From NCBI GenBank assembly GCA_019307135.1, contig JAFDKF010000032.1, positions 1 through 59,521 of the forward strand: 59,521 nt of DNA, read 5' to 3'. This DNA comes from Deltaproteobacteria bacterium (lineage in GTDB: Bacteria > Desulfobacterota > Desulfobacteria > Desulfobacterales > C00003060). Both the position numbers and the translations under genes were made by a program. The notes under the pieces were generated by a model, which was not told where the DNA came from, searched no databases, and saw only the letters and a program-made list of their open reading frames with translations. Within the stretch, counting starts at the first letter, position 1; every line of letters starts with the position of its first letter. Shown in pieces: positions 23,811-32,437 of the stretch.

Positions 23811-25142
23811 ATGTTTGAAAACCTTACAGACAAGCTGAACGCTGCCTTCAAGAAGCTCAAGGGTCACGGCAAGTTAAATGAGAAAAACATCGAGGCCGGG
23901 CTAAAAGACGTGCGCCTGGCCCTTCTTGAAGCCGACGTCCATTACAAGGTCGTCAAGGACCTTATCGCCGCTATCAGGGAGCGTGCCATTGGTCAGGAGG
24001 TCCTGGGTAGCCTGACACCAGGGCAACAGGTTGTCAAGATTGTTAATGAAGAACTCTCCCAGCTTATGGGGAGCAAATACAAAGGGCTGTGCCTGACCGG
24101 AAGCCAGCCCGCTGCGGTCATGCTCGTCGGCCTCCAGGGTTCCGGAAAAACCACGACGGTCGGCAAGTTGGCCAAACTCCTGATGGGTCAACACCGGAGT
24201 CCCTATCTGGTACCTGCTGATCCTTATCGGCCGGCAGCCATCGAGCAACTGAAGGAGATCGGAAACCAGGTGGGCGCAGAGGTCTTTCCGGCCACCCAGG
24301 ATATGGATCCGGTAGATATCTGCCGAGATGCCCTCCAGATGGCACGTCAACGGGGCTTTGATACCCTCCTGATTGATACAGCGGGACGACTCCATGTTGA
24401 CGAGGCCCTGATGACCGAGCTGGGGCGGATCAAGGAGACCGTGCCCCCGTCCGACATCCTGCTGGTGGCTGATGCCATGACCGGACAGGATGCAGTGAAC
24501 ATGGCCAAGGCCTTTGATGATGCCCTTGATATTGGTGGCGTAGTTCTCACAAAGATGGAAGGGGATGCGCGTGGCGGAGCGGCCATATCCATAAAGGCGA
24601 TTACTTCAAAGCCGATTAAGTTCATAGGTGTGGGTGAAAAATTAGACGCCCTGGAGCCCTTTCACCCGGACCGTATGGCATCCAGGATTCTGGGTATGGG
24701 TGATATCCTTTCTCTGATCGAGAAGGCTCAGACGAGCATTGACGAGAAGAAGGCTCAGGAACTGGAAAAAAAGCTGCGTAGAGGTCAGTTTACCTTAGAG
24801 GACTTTCGTGATCAAATGGGACAAATCAAAAACATGGGTTCCTTGGAGGAACTGCTGGCGATGATCCCAGGGATGGGCAAGCTCAAACAACTCAAACAGT
24901 TCAAGGTGGATGATCGGGAGTTGGTGCGCGTCACCGCCATCATCGACTCCATGACAGTCCAGGAGCGCCGCAACCATAACATTATAAACGCAAGCCGACG
25001 CAAGCGGATTGCCGGGGGAAGCGGAACAACCGTGCAGCAGGTAAACCAACTCTTGAAAAATTACGTCCAGGTCCATAAAATGATAAGGAAATTGAATAAA
25101 GGCGGCCTTCGCACCTTCGGGAGAGGGATGTTGCCGTTTTAA
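23811..25142 (+). CDS. ffh: Signal recognition particle protein (SRP54/Ffh)
   Basis: GTPase of the signal recognition particle; with 4.5S RNA it binds signal sequences of nascent membrane proteins and docks on FtsY. The 443-residue protein has the N domain (1-90), the G domain with GLQGSGKTTTVGKLA (107-121), DTAGRLHVDE, and TKMEGDARGGAA, and the methionine-rich M domain (about 300-443) with NMGSLEELLAMIPGM and SRRKRIAGGSGTTVQQVN. All motifs are intact. First gene of the translation block; rpsP starts 17 bases after its stop. Confidence 0.97.
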   Translation: MFENLTDKLNAAFKKLKGHGKLNEKNIEAGLKDVRLALLEADVHYKVVKDLIAAIRERAIGQEVLGSLTPGQQVVKIVNEELSQLMGSKYKGLCLTGSQPAAVMLVGLQGSGKTTTVGKLAKLLMGQHRSPYLVPADPYRPAAIEQLKEIGNQVGAEVFPATQDMDPVDICRDALQMARQRGFDTLLIDTAGRLHVDEALMTELGRIKETVPPSDILLVADAMTGQDAVNMAKAFDDALDIGGVVLTKMEGDARGGAAISIKAITSKPIKFIGVGEKLDALEPFHPDRMASRILGMGDILSLIEKAQTSIDEKKAQELEKKLRRGQFTLEDFRDQMGQIKNMGSLEELLAMIPGMGKLKQLKQFKVDDRELVRVTAIIDSMTVQERRNHNIINASRRKRIAGGSGTTVQQVNQLLKNYVQVHKMIRKLNKGGLRTFGRGMLPF

Positions 25143-25159
25143 GGAGGAATAGTAATCGG

Positions 25160-25420
25160 ATGTCTGTGAAAATTAGAATGGCCAGGTATGGCGCCAAGAA
25201 AAAGCCGTATTATCGAATCGTCGTGGCTTCGAGTGACGCACCTCGGGATGGTAGGTTTCTCGACCTTGTTGGGACCTATGATCCGCTAAAGAAACCGGCT
25301 GCAGTGACCTTGAAGCACGACCGCGTGAAGGAATGGATTGAAAAAGGGGCCATACCTACGGCAACTGTCAAGAGTATCCTAAAGAAAGAGGGCTTCTTTT
25401 CAAAAACGGCAAATGCATAA
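25160..25420 (+). CDS. rpsP: 30S ribosomal protein S16
   Basis: An 86-residue S16 protein (VKIRMARYGAKKKPYYRIVV, ...LDLVGTYDPLKKPAAVTLKH) that assembles early into the small subunit body. TTAAGGAGGAATAGTAATCGG precedes the ATG, a strong ribosome-binding site overlapping the ffh stop. The ffh-rpsP-khpA-rimM-trmD order is usual in proteobacteria and clostridia. Confidence 0.97.
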   Translation: MSVKIRMARYGAKKKPYYRIVVASSDAPRDGRFLDLVGTYDPLKKPAAVTLKHDRVKEWIEKGAIPTATVKSILKKEGFFSKTANA

Positions 25421-25496
25421 AACGGACTTTGCACAGTAGCTTACCTTTTTTCGGAACGTTGGTTTTTCTCTTGTAACGCTCTTAGGGGGTCGGGGA

Positions 25497-25727
25497 ATGA
25501 AGGACTTGATCAAGTACATAGCCCAAGCGCTGGTTGATTATCCGGAGCAGGTAGAAGTTTTCGAAGTGCAAGGCGAACAAACCTCGGTCATTGAACTGAA
25601 AGTGGCCAAGGATGACCTTGGAAAGATCATCGGCAAACAAGGCCGCACAGCCCGCTCCATACGGACTATTTTAAGCGCTGCTTCTGCCAAGATCAAAAAA
25701 CGGTCCGTGTTAGAGATCATCGAATAA
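25497..25727 (+). CDS. khpA: KH-domain RNA-binding protein KhpA
   Basis: A 76-residue protein with one KH domain: [20 protein letters not shown], where GKQG is the GxxG RNA-binding loop. KhpA binds RNA, usually with KhpB, and affects cell division or ribosome biology in several bacteria. The gene sits between rpsP and rimM as in many genomes, with GGGGGTCGGGGA before the ATG. No KhpB is in the window. Confidence 0.93.
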   Translation: MKDLIKYIAQALVDYPEQVEVFEVQGEQTSVIELKVAKDDLGKIIGKQGRTARSIRTILSAASAKIKKRSVLEIIE

Positions 25728-25733
25728 CGTGCC

Positions 25734-26249
25734 ATGCATGAGGATGCCCTCATCCCCATTGGCAAAGTTGTGGGTACCCACGGGATCAAGGGCTACCTCA
25801 AGGTAATTTCCTACGCCGAGTCTACAGCTTCATTTGCACCCGGCAAGCAACTGGCCTTAAGGCAAAAGGGTAAACCGGTTGCAACATTCGGGATAGAATC
25901 GGCCCGTCCCCATAAGCGTGGCATTCTTCTGGCCTTGGAATGTATAGATTCTGTTGACGCGGCAAAAGAGTGGGTCGGCTACGAACTATGCATCAATAGA
26001 ACCACGCTCCCTGAACCTGAAAAAGGCACCTACTACTGGCACCAAATCATTGGCCTGGAGGTCTTTACGGTGGATGACCGCCGCCTCGGTCGGATAGCGG
26101 CCATTTTTCCCACAGGGAGCAACGATGTATATGTGGTCCGTGACGGAAAAAAGGAGGTCTTAATCCCGGCAATCGACACTGTCGTGGTAGACATCGATCT
26201 CACACACAAGGTCTTGCGAGTGGACCTTCCTGAAGGGCTGGAAGAATGA
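25734..26249 (+). CDS. rimM: 16S rRNA processing protein RimM
   Basis: Assembly factor for the 30S head; binds S19. The 171-residue protein begins LIPIGKVVGTHGIKGYLKV (N-terminal RimM domain) and has YYWHQIIGLEV and the PRC-barrel end (NDVYVVRDGKKEVLIPAI). It starts seven bases after the khpA stop and overlaps trmD by four bases (ATGA). Confidence 0.95.
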   Translation: MHEDALIPIGKVVGTHGIKGYLKVISYAESTASFAPGKQLALRQKGKPVATFGIESARPHKRGILLALECIDSVDAAKEWVGYELCINRTTLPEPEKGTYYWHQIIGLEVFTVDDRRLGRIAAIFPTGSNDVYVVRDGKKEVLIPAIDTVVVDIDLTHKVLRVDLPEGLEE

Positions 26250-27004
26250 AATTTACGGTTCTCACGATATTTCCTGAAATGTTCTCCGCCCTCCTCAGGG
26301 GAGGGATTGTGGGAAGAGCGATTGAGCACCAGCATATATCGGTCGAGCCCATAAACATCAGGGACTTTGCCAAAGACCGACACCGCACCGTGGACGACCG
26401 CCCTTATGGCGGCGGTTGCGGGATGGTGATGAAACCAGAACCCATGGCAGAGGCCATTCGACATGCCAGAAAGAAAGATCCTGAGGCTTGCACGCTTTTG
26501 CTCACGCCACAGGGTCAACTCTTTAACCAAAGGGTGGCCCAAGAACTTGCAGGATACCCTGGGCTCATCTTAGTCTGTGGCCGCTACGAGGGTATCGACG
26601 AGCGAGTCCGTGAGCATCTTGTAGATAACGAGCTTTCCATCGGAGATTATGTTCTGACCGGCGGTGAACTCGCTGCCATGGTGGTCATCGATGCAGTGAG
26701 CCGATTGATTCCTGGCACACTTGGCAGTGAGCACTCGGCCCAGGAGGATTCGTTCTCAACTGGACTGCTGGAGTACCCGCAATATACGCGGCCCAGGTCT
26801 TTCGAGGGGACTAATGTGCCGGAAGTGTTGCTCTCTGGTGACCACGGTGCTATCAGGCAGTGGCGACGACAGGCCTCACTGGTTCGCACAGTCTTAAAAA
26901 GGCCGGACCTGCTGATGGACCAGCCTCTTACAACGGGCGATCTAGAGTTTATGAAAAAACTCCAGCAGGACATCAAAACCATAATAGAGAAACATTGTGA
27001 ATGA
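26246..27004 (+). CDS. trmD: tRNA (guanine-N1-)-methyltransferase
   Basis: Methylates G37 at N1 in tRNAs to prevent frameshifting. The 252-residue SPOUT protein has FTVLTIFPEMF at the start, YGGGCGMVMKPEPM, VCGRYEGIDERV, GDYVLTGGELAAMVVIDAVS (the knot, SAM site) and LIPGTLGSEHSAQEDSFS. Translationally coupled to rimM. The gap after it is filled by repeat element A rather than by rplS, which usually follows. Confidence 0.96.
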   Translation: MKFTVLTIFPEMFSALLRGGIVGRAIEHQHISVEPINIRDFAKDRHRTVDDRPYGGGCGMVMKPEPMAEAIRHARKKDPEACTLLLTPQGQLFNQRVAQELAGYPGLILVCGRYEGIDERVREHLVDNELSIGDYVLTGGELAAMVVIDAVSRLIPGTLGSEHSAQEDSFSTGLLEYPQYTRPRSFEGTNVPEVLLSGDHGAIRQWRRQASLVRTVLKRPDLLMDQPLTTGDLEFMKKLQQDIKTIIEKHCE

Positions 27005-27020
27005 TCCTGGGCTTCTTTTT

Positions 27021-27298
27021 GTCTCTCACAGAGCGCACAGAGGCTCAGAGTTTCTTAAGTTGAATTACTGAGAGGGCAATTCAACTTAAACTGCCACGCT
27101 ATCGCGTAAGATTTTATTGGTATTGGACAAAGGTGCCAACTTGGGAAAAATTATCTCAGTGATCTCCTTGCCCTGTTAAATTGTAGGTGACATCTCAAGA
27201 CCACTTGTGAGCGGTTATCTTCAAATCCTGATAATTCACTATATTCAACTCGCTATTTAACAGGGTGAAGCTCGAGCGACTGGAAGGAGCGGGCGAGA
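27021..27298. repeat. Dispersed composite element A, copy 2, with nested insert
   Basis: GTCTCTCACAGAGCGCACAG, the hairpin GTTGAATTAC...GGCAATTCAAC and CTGCCACGCTATCGCGTAAG match copy 1 at 15727. The middle is interrupted by an inverted-repeat unit CCTGTTAAATTG ... ATTTAACAGGG (27171-27266), also seen at 44100-44138. The end GAGCGACTGGAAGGAGCGGGC matches the end of copy 1. The 335-base gap splits the trmD-rplS operon. Confidence 0.7.
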
Positions 27299-27339
27299 AA
27301 ACACTAACCCAGTGATCGGGAGAAACATTCGGTAGCGCC

Positions 27340-27939
27340 TTGACAGCCTCAGGTAACCTTTACTTGGCCTTGATACACCATCCGGTGTACAACAAAAATG
27401 GTGAGGTAATTGCTTCGGCCATTAGCAACCTCGATCTGCACGACATATCAAGGGCTGCTAAAACCTATGGCGTGCCGGCCTTCTATGTAGTCACCCCCCT
27501 GGCAGACCAGCGGGAGCTTGTTGAACGGATTGTGTCTCACTGGACCGAGGGTGTGGGTGCCAGATACAATCCCGACCGCACCGAGGCATTAAGACTGATC
27601 AGGGTCGCTGTATCTCTGGATGCTGTACGGAACGAAATCGCTTGTAATGGTAAGGGTGTTCCGGTTACGGTTGTGACCGATGCGAGACCCCACCCGCGTA
27701 ATATCGGTTACAGTGCACTGGCAGAGATGTTAAAAAACGAATATCCTTACCTGCTCCTTTTTGGCACAGGGTGGGGACTGACGCGAGAGTTCATTGATAA
27801 AGCCGACTATGTTCTGACCCCTATTATGGGGCACACAAAATATAATCACCTGTCTGTTCGCTCGGCTGCTGCCATTGTGCTTGACAGACTGTTGGGGAGA
27901 GAGATTGGAGGAAAACATGGAAGTCATCAAGGCAATTGA
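27340..27939 (+). CDS. SAM-dependent RNA methyltransferase (TM1570/PF09936 family)
   Basis: About 199 residues of the SPOUT-like family placed between trmD and rplS in many Desulfobacterota and Thermotogae. [20 protein letters not shown] at the start, [17 protein letters not shown], and [20 protein letters not shown] plus [19 protein letters not shown] at the end (knot region) are characteristic. The only in-frame starts near the conserved N-terminus are TTG (27340) and none with a ribosome-binding site, right after repeat element A, so the native start may have been lost or replaced. Substrate unknown. Its end overlaps rplS by 23 bases. Confidence 0.8.
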   Translation: MTASGNLYLALIHHPVYNKNGEVIASAISNLDLHDISRAAKTYGVPAFYVVTPLADQRELVERIVSHWTEGVGARYNPDRTEALRLIRVAVSLDAVRNEIACNGKGVPVTVVTDARPHPRNIGYSALAEMLKNEYPYLLLFGTGWGLTREFIDKADYVLTPIMGHTKYNHLSVRSAAAIVLDRLLGREIGGKHGSHQGN

Positions 27940-28264
27940 AAAGGAACAAATGCGATTTGACCTGCCGTATTTCAAACCTGGCGATACCGTAAAGGTGCAT
28001 CTTAGGATCAAAGAAGGGGAAAAGGAGCGGATTCAGGTCTTTAAAGGGGTTATCATCAAGAAGCGCAAAGGCACCACGAATGCCACGGTCACGGTGCGCA
28101 AGATCTCCTATGGGATCGGGGTTGAGCGCATTTTTCCGCTGCATTCTCCCAACATCCGGAAAATCGAGGTTGTTTCTCGTGGCCGGGTTCGTCGCTCGCG
28201 TCTCTATTACCTGAGAAAGCGGAGAGGCAAAGCCGCCCGAATCAAGGAACTGCGGCCCCACTAG
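27917..28264 (+). CDS. rplS: 50S ribosomal protein L19
   Basis: A 115-residue L19 at the subunit interface: [36 protein letters not shown] and [13 protein letters not shown] are typical. The ATG at 27917 is preceded by GGAGGAAAAC inside the preceding gene, so translation is coupled. rnhB follows after seven bases. Confidence 0.97.
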   Translation: MEVIKAIEKEQMRFDLPYFKPGDTVKVHLRIKEGEKERIQVFKGVIIKKRKGTTNATVTVRKISYGIGVERIFPLHSPNIRKIEVVSRGRVRRSRLYYLRKRRGKAARIKELRPH

Positions 28265-28271
28265 GCGGACC

Positions 28272-28880
28272 GTGGACACTAATCCTGAGCAGTTTGAGAA
28301 AGAGGTTCGAAAACAGGGATATTCAAGGATCGCCGGCATTGACGAGGCCGGAAGGGGCCCCCTGGCCGGCCCGGTAGTGGCTGCAGCAGTCATCCTCCCT
28401 CAAGAGCTTTATCTCCCCCATCTTGATGATTCCAAGAGATTGAGTCCCAAAAGGCGAGAACAGTTTTTTGATGCTATCTATGAGCAGGCCGTCTGTATAG
28501 GGATAGGGATTGTTGATCCGGCAGAAATCGACCGGATCAATATCCTTCAGGCTTCCCTCTTGTCCATGCGTATGGCAGTGGATAATCTTAGACCAGCGCC
28601 GCATTACTTGCTTGTTGACGGTATCTTTCCAATTAGGTCTCCGGTTCCGCAGCAGGTCATCAAACATGGCGACAGGCGGTGTCGGTGCATCGCTGCAGCG
28701 TCCATCATCGCCAAGGTGACTCGTGATCGACTCATGGGCCTTTATGACGAGGAGTTTCCCGAATTTGGCTTTGGCAAAAACAAAGGGTACGGCACTGAAA
28801 AACATCGTGCTGCGATTCGCACTTTTGGGTATTGCTGGATTCACAGGAAAACCTTTCGCGGGGTGAGGGAATACTTGTAG
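28272..28880 (+). CDS. rnhB: Ribonuclease HII
   Basis: Cleaves RNA in RNA-DNA hybrids and at single ribonucleotides. The 202-residue protein has RIAGIDEAGRGPLAGPVVAA (the DE acidic pair), LPHLDDSKRLSPKRRE, LLVDGIFPI and IAAASIIAKVTRDRLM, plus GYGTEKHRAAI, all the catalytic motifs. A GTG start at 28272 is chosen, seven bases from the rplS stop. Confidence 0.95.
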   Translation: MDTNPEQFEKEVRKQGYSRIAGIDEAGRGPLAGPVVAAAVILPQELYLPHLDDSKRLSPKRREQFFDAIYEQAVCIGIGIVDPAEIDRINILQASLLSMRMAVDNLRPAPHYLLVDGIFPIRSPVPQQVIKHGDRRCRCIAAASIIAKVTRDRLMGLYDEEFPEFGFGKNKGYGTEKHRAAIRTFGYCWIHRKTFRGVREYL

Positions 28881-28930
28881 GATTTTAGAGGGATTAACTC
28901 CAAACAAACAACCACCAAACAGACGGTGAT

Positions 28931-29353
28931 TTGAAACTGGCGACGTATATGTTTAAAAAGTCTATTCGAAAACCGGAAGGTCCAGCCAACAATGGGCGGC
29001 GCCACACCGGGGAAAGCGGCGAATCCCTTGCTGTGAAATTCTTAAAGAAAAACGGATATAAAATTATTGAACAAAACTATCGTTGTAAATTGGGCGAGAT
29101 CGATATTATTGCCCGAGACGGTCGTGTGCTTGCATTTATCGAAGTAAAGGCCCGACGAACAGGCCAGTTTGGAGGGCCCAAGTGGGCCGTGACACGTCAA
29201 AAGCAGCGTAAGATATCGATGGTGGCCCTCAAATACCTGAAAGAGACTGAGCAGATGGGGAAGAAGGCCCGCTTTGACGTGGTGGCCATCCGCCTGCTGC
29301 CAGGCGTCCCGGATATTGAAATCATCAAGAATGCCTTTGACCTTGCCTACTGA
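28931..29353 (+). CDS. yraN: UPF0102 family protein YraN
   Basis: A nuclease-fold (Holliday-junction-resolvase-like) protein of unknown function usually next to rnhB and rsmI. GESGESLAVKFLKKNGYKII, NYRCKLGEIDIIARDGRVL and FIEVKARRTGQFGGP carry the E..AA..L, GEIDI and EVK motifs. The start is either TTG (28931) or ATG (28949, MFKKSIRKPEG); neither has a clear ribosome-binding site. The end overlaps a possible rsmI start. Confidence 0.9.
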   Translation: MKLATYMFKKSIRKPEGPANNGRRHTGESGESLAVKFLKKNGYKIIEQNYRCKLGEIDIIARDGRVLAFIEVKARRTGQFGGPKWAVTRQKQRKISMVALKYLKETEQMGKKARFDVVAIRLLPGVPDIEIIKNAFDLAY

Positions 29354-30242
29354 TCGAGTGACTCCAACCAATCCCACCGCCCCCGGCACACTTTTTGTAA
29401 TAGCCACGCCTATTGGCCACATGGAAGACATCACGCTGCGAGCCATCCGTACCCTGAAAGAGGTGGGGTTGATCGCGGCCGAGGATACCCGGCAGACCCG
29501 AAAGCTGCTAACGCGCTACGAGGTTTCCACGCCACTTCTCTCATACCATGACCACAACAAGGAGAAGCGCACCCCTGCGCTGCTTGAGAAACTCAAGGCT
29601 GGCAATTCCGTCGCCCTTGTGACGGATGCAGGCACCCCCTCGATATCAGACCCGGGCCATTATTTTGTCCGGGCAGCCATCCGGGCAGCCATCCCGGTTG
29701 TTCCAATCCCGGGGGCCTCGGCCTTGATCGCCGCACTGAGCGTATCAGGGCTTCCTACAGACAGCTTTGTCTTTGTAGGATTTATTCCCCGGAAATCCGC
29801 CAAGCGCAGAGACTTCCTGGAAAGACTAAAAGGAGAGCGCCGAACCCTCATTTTCTATGAGTCTCCCAAACGGCTCCTGGGCCTTATGCAGGAAATTATC
29901 AATCTGATGGGAGACCGAAGCGCTGTAATGGCAAGGGAACTGACTAAGGTCCACGAGGAAATCCTCAGGGGATCATTGAGCGAGATACTGAAGGTGTTGT
30001 CAGCTCGAACTGCCATAAAAGGTGAATGTACGCTCCTTGTGGGAGGCTACGAAGAGGCCGGGGAATTCGAGCGCGACTCGCTTGTACGCGACATTAGGCG
30101 GTTGCGCCTTGAGACGGGTCGCCCCTTGTCGGATGTGGTAAGACAGCTTGCCAGAGAATATGGTCTTTCGAGGAAAGTGGTCTATGAGGAGGCCCTGAAG
30201 CTCAAGAAAGAAGGTTCCAATACTTCTCCAGACAAGTCATAG
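29331..30242 (+). CDS. rsmI: 16S rRNA (cytidine-1402-2'-O)-methyltransferase
   Basis: Tetrapyrrole-methylase-fold enzyme that makes 2'-O-methyl C1402 in the decoding centre. GTLFVIATPIGHMEDITLRA, IAAEDTRQTRKLL, LVTDAGTPSISDPG and GFIPRKSAKRRDFLERL are conserved. The start could be ATG 29331, overlapping yraN by 23 bases, or GTG 29358 just after the yraN stop; neither has a good ribosome-binding site. The C-terminal RsmI helix domain (DVVRQLAREYGLSRKVVYEE) is complete. Confidence 0.94.
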   Translation: MPLTLPTDRVTPTNPTAPGTLFVIATPIGHMEDITLRAIRTLKEVGLIAAEDTRQTRKLLTRYEVSTPLLSYHDHNKEKRTPALLEKLKAGNSVALVTDAGTPSISDPGHYFVRAAIRAAIPVVPIPGASALIAALSVSGLPTDSFVFVGFIPRKSAKRRDFLERLKGERRTLIFYESPKRLLGLMQEIINLMGDRSAVMARELTKVHEEILRGSLSEILKVLSARTAIKGECTLLVGGYEEAGEFERDSLVRDIRRLRLETGRPLSDVVRQLAREYGLSRKVVYEEALKLKKEGSNTSPDKS

Positions 30243-30271
30243 GATCGCCCACAAGCCGCGTAACTTCGACA

Positions 30272-31096
30272 CTATAGCTCCCTTGCCCACTGTTGAACTG
30301 CCTGGTTCAGGAGTTTGTAAAACCGCGGGGAGCCGCCCAGGCCCTTGCGACCGAACAGAAAATTGATTTCCGAAAGGAGCGGTTCCGGCTTGCTCCGGTC
30401 AAAGAGCACATCAAAGGCAGCCAGGTTGATGCCTGTTTTTGAGCAAAAGTCCCCCACGCACCTTATCCCCTTTTTCTTTAGTTCTGGATCAAGATCATAA
30501 TTGATCACCGCCCCCCGGCCGACATTATTGCGGAACTCCCCTGGCTTGTGCTGACACCGCCAGTACGCCTTCATTGTCCTGCCGATGACTACCACACGCA
30601 GATCCTTTCCACCATGAGGGACATAGGCCTGGGCAATAAAACGCCGGGTGGCATGAAGACGCTTGTCGGCCAGGATCTCAAGCCGTTCCAGAAGGTCACA
30701 CCGGTCTCTAATGAGGAAAACCGCCCAACCACCACCGCCGCGATCGCCTTTTAGGACAAAGGGGAATGGCATGAGCGGCTCCTGGTTTTTGAAATGACGA
30801 GCTTTAAAGTCCCCTACAGACTTGTAGCAGACAGCTTCCGGGTAGGGAGCATTGAATTTTCGAAATAGCTGGATGTTTGCATATTTTCCCTCAAAGCCGA
30901 ACCGATTGGTATAATCCGGAAAGAGGTGAGAAGAATGGGCACGGCAGAATTCGTATTGATGGGCCTTAATGCTCTGTGTGACCACAATGGCCCGGGCCGA
31001 AGCTATCAACCCGGCCTCTTTGGCCGAAAAAAGCCCTTTTAGGGTGAGACGGAGATTCACATCCCCCCTTACACGCGGATGGAAGGACAGGATCAT
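30272..31096 (-). CDS. ATP-grasp domain protein
   Basis: A 274-residue protein whose middle and end carry an ATP-grasp (RimK/glutathione-synthase-like) fold: PFVLKGDRGGGGWAVFLI is the glycine-rich nucleotide loop, RFIAQAYVPHGGKDLRVVVI and GRGAVINYDL follow, and the metal ligand is in PLLSEINFLFG. The N-terminus resembles the preATP-grasp part. Such enzymes ligate a carboxylate to an amine or thiol; the substrate is unknown. It is convergent with rsmI and 56 bases from the LpxL-like gene on the same strand. Confidence 0.78.
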   Translation of the reverse strand: MILSFHPRVRGDVNLRLTLKGLFSAKEAGLIASARAIVVTQSIKAHQYEFCRAHSSHLFPDYTNRFGFEGKYANIQLFRKFNAPYPEAVCYKSVGDFKARHFKNQEPLMPFPFVLKGDRGGGGWAVFLIRDRCDLLERLEILADKRLHATRRFIAQAYVPHGGKDLRVVVIGRTMKAYWRCQHKPGEFRNNVGRGAVINYDLDPELKKKGIRCVGDFCSKTGINLAAFDVLFDRSKPEPLLSEINFLFGRKGLGGSPRFYKLLNQAVQQWAREL

Positions 31097-31152
31097 GAGC
31101 TATGTCTAAAGCAGGTTTTCACCCAATGTCAATGGTCATCTGAGACGCGTGT

Positions 31153-32103
31153 TCAACTCGCACAGGCAATGCTGTGATATTTTTTCCACTCGTACCATTG
31201 ATCAGGGTATTTGCGTATGTATCTTTCAAGGAATTTGAGAGTCCGAACGCTCATAGGCACATGACCTTCATCCGGCACACGGTGCAAGAATAGTCTGTAT
31301 CTATCCTTGCCTTCTCTGTGAAGCAATCCAAAAAGCAACACAGCCCCGGTTCTCTTACACAGGACGTTTAGCATTCTGTCAGGATGAATCTTTTTCCCCA
31401 GAAACTCCATGATATGGTTACGGTCTACCCGCCACTCGTCTGTTTCATCACACTGTGTTACGAATATCTTGTTCTGACTCAGCACTTTATTAGCCTCATG
31501 CATTATGTTTGTAACATCCCCAGGGACGATGATATCGAGTCCGTCTCCGTTTGCTCGTTGCATTATTATCTTTTTCAGCCTTTCCGTTGCGAACTCTGCC
31601 ACAGTAACCGTGGGGTATTTTCTTACGGCAAGATAAATGGGGAGGAATTCCAGGGCCCCATAATGACCGGTGGCTATGATGACACCCCTGCCTTCTTTGA
31701 GGGCATCTTGCAATACGCGTTCACATCCATCAAAGGACACTTTTGAAAGTAGGAACTCTCTGAATTTGGGCATCTCGAGAAAACCGTTGAACATTTTTTC
31801 CTGGTAGTGTTGGATTATTCCCGTAAAAACGCCTCCGGCAATCTTGTTGATTTCCGATGGCTTTCGGTCCTTCATAGCCCTTGCAATGTTTTCCCGTATG
31901 GTGTTTACTTGTCCTGGCTTACACATAAAATAGAGCCTTGCAAGAATCCATATGTAGGCTTTAGTAAACCACATGGGCCAGAGGGACATAAGATAGATGC
32001 TAAATCTGAGTTGCAGGAATCTGCTCAGGCTGAGTTTCAGCCTGAGTTTTCGTCTCCAGCCCCATAAAAAATCAAGGGGCAGTGCGTGAACCGGGGTACT
32101 CAT
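31153..32103 (-). CDS. LpxL/HtrB-like lipid A acyltransferase family protein
   Basis: A 316-residue inner-membrane acyltransferase of the LpxL/LpxM family (PF03279), which transfers acyl chains to lipid A or similar lipids. Catalytic HX4E is present in ATGHYGALEFLPIYL (His-Tyr-Gly-Ala-Leu-Glu). A hydrophobic N-terminal segment (LYLMSLWPMWFTKAYIWIL type) anchors it, and TQCDETDEWRVDRNHIMEFL matches the family's DqdeG-like region. AAGGAGGACCTT precedes the ATG at 32103. Whether the substrate is lipid A is not shown. Confidence 0.8.
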   Translation of the reverse strand: MSTPVHALPLDFLWGWRRKLRLKLSLSRFLQLRFSIYLMSLWPMWFTKAYIWILARLYFMCKPGQVNTIRENIARAMKDRKPSEINKIAGGVFTGIIQHYQEKMFNGFLEMPKFREFLLSKVSFDGCERVLQDALKEGRGVIIATGHYGALEFLPIYLAVRKYPTVTVAEFATERLKKIIMQRANGDGLDIIVPGDVTNIMHEANKVLSQNKIFVTQCDETDEWRVDRNHIMEFLGKKIHPDRMLNVLCKRTGAVLLFGLLHREGKDRYRLFLHRVPDEGHVPMSVRTLKFLERYIRKYPDQWYEWKKYHSIACAS

Positions 32104-32437
32104 AAGGTCCTCCTTTCGTGGTGGCTAACACTATCTTGTTGCCAGTATCTAGTTTCGGTTTTGGCGGTCAGTTCCTTTGTCATTTGTCTTTCTGCATGGT
32201 TTTTGCTTGCATGTAGCAAAAGTCATGCCCATGATTGCCAATTGAAGTAGGCTATCCATGTCAGGTCACTCCCATTCCTCCATTAATCCAATTGGGACGA
32301 AGCCCACAAATTCTGCATCTCTCAGACATCATTGAGAAAGAAAAAAACCTGTTGACCTTTGTGAAGTCAAAATATAGCATATTAAAAGTTTGGTTGGTGT
32401 GTGTCAATGGAAAGCCAAATCAGAGGGGGGGCTTACT
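32104..32437. other. Divergent intergenic region without a gene
   Basis: Lies between the acyltransferase (minus) and the sensor kinase (plus), so it should hold promoters for both. A short CCAATTGGGACGAAGCCCAC hairpin-like repeat is at 32288-32307, related to those at 37645 and 43860. Nothing protein-like is seen. Confidence 0.45.
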
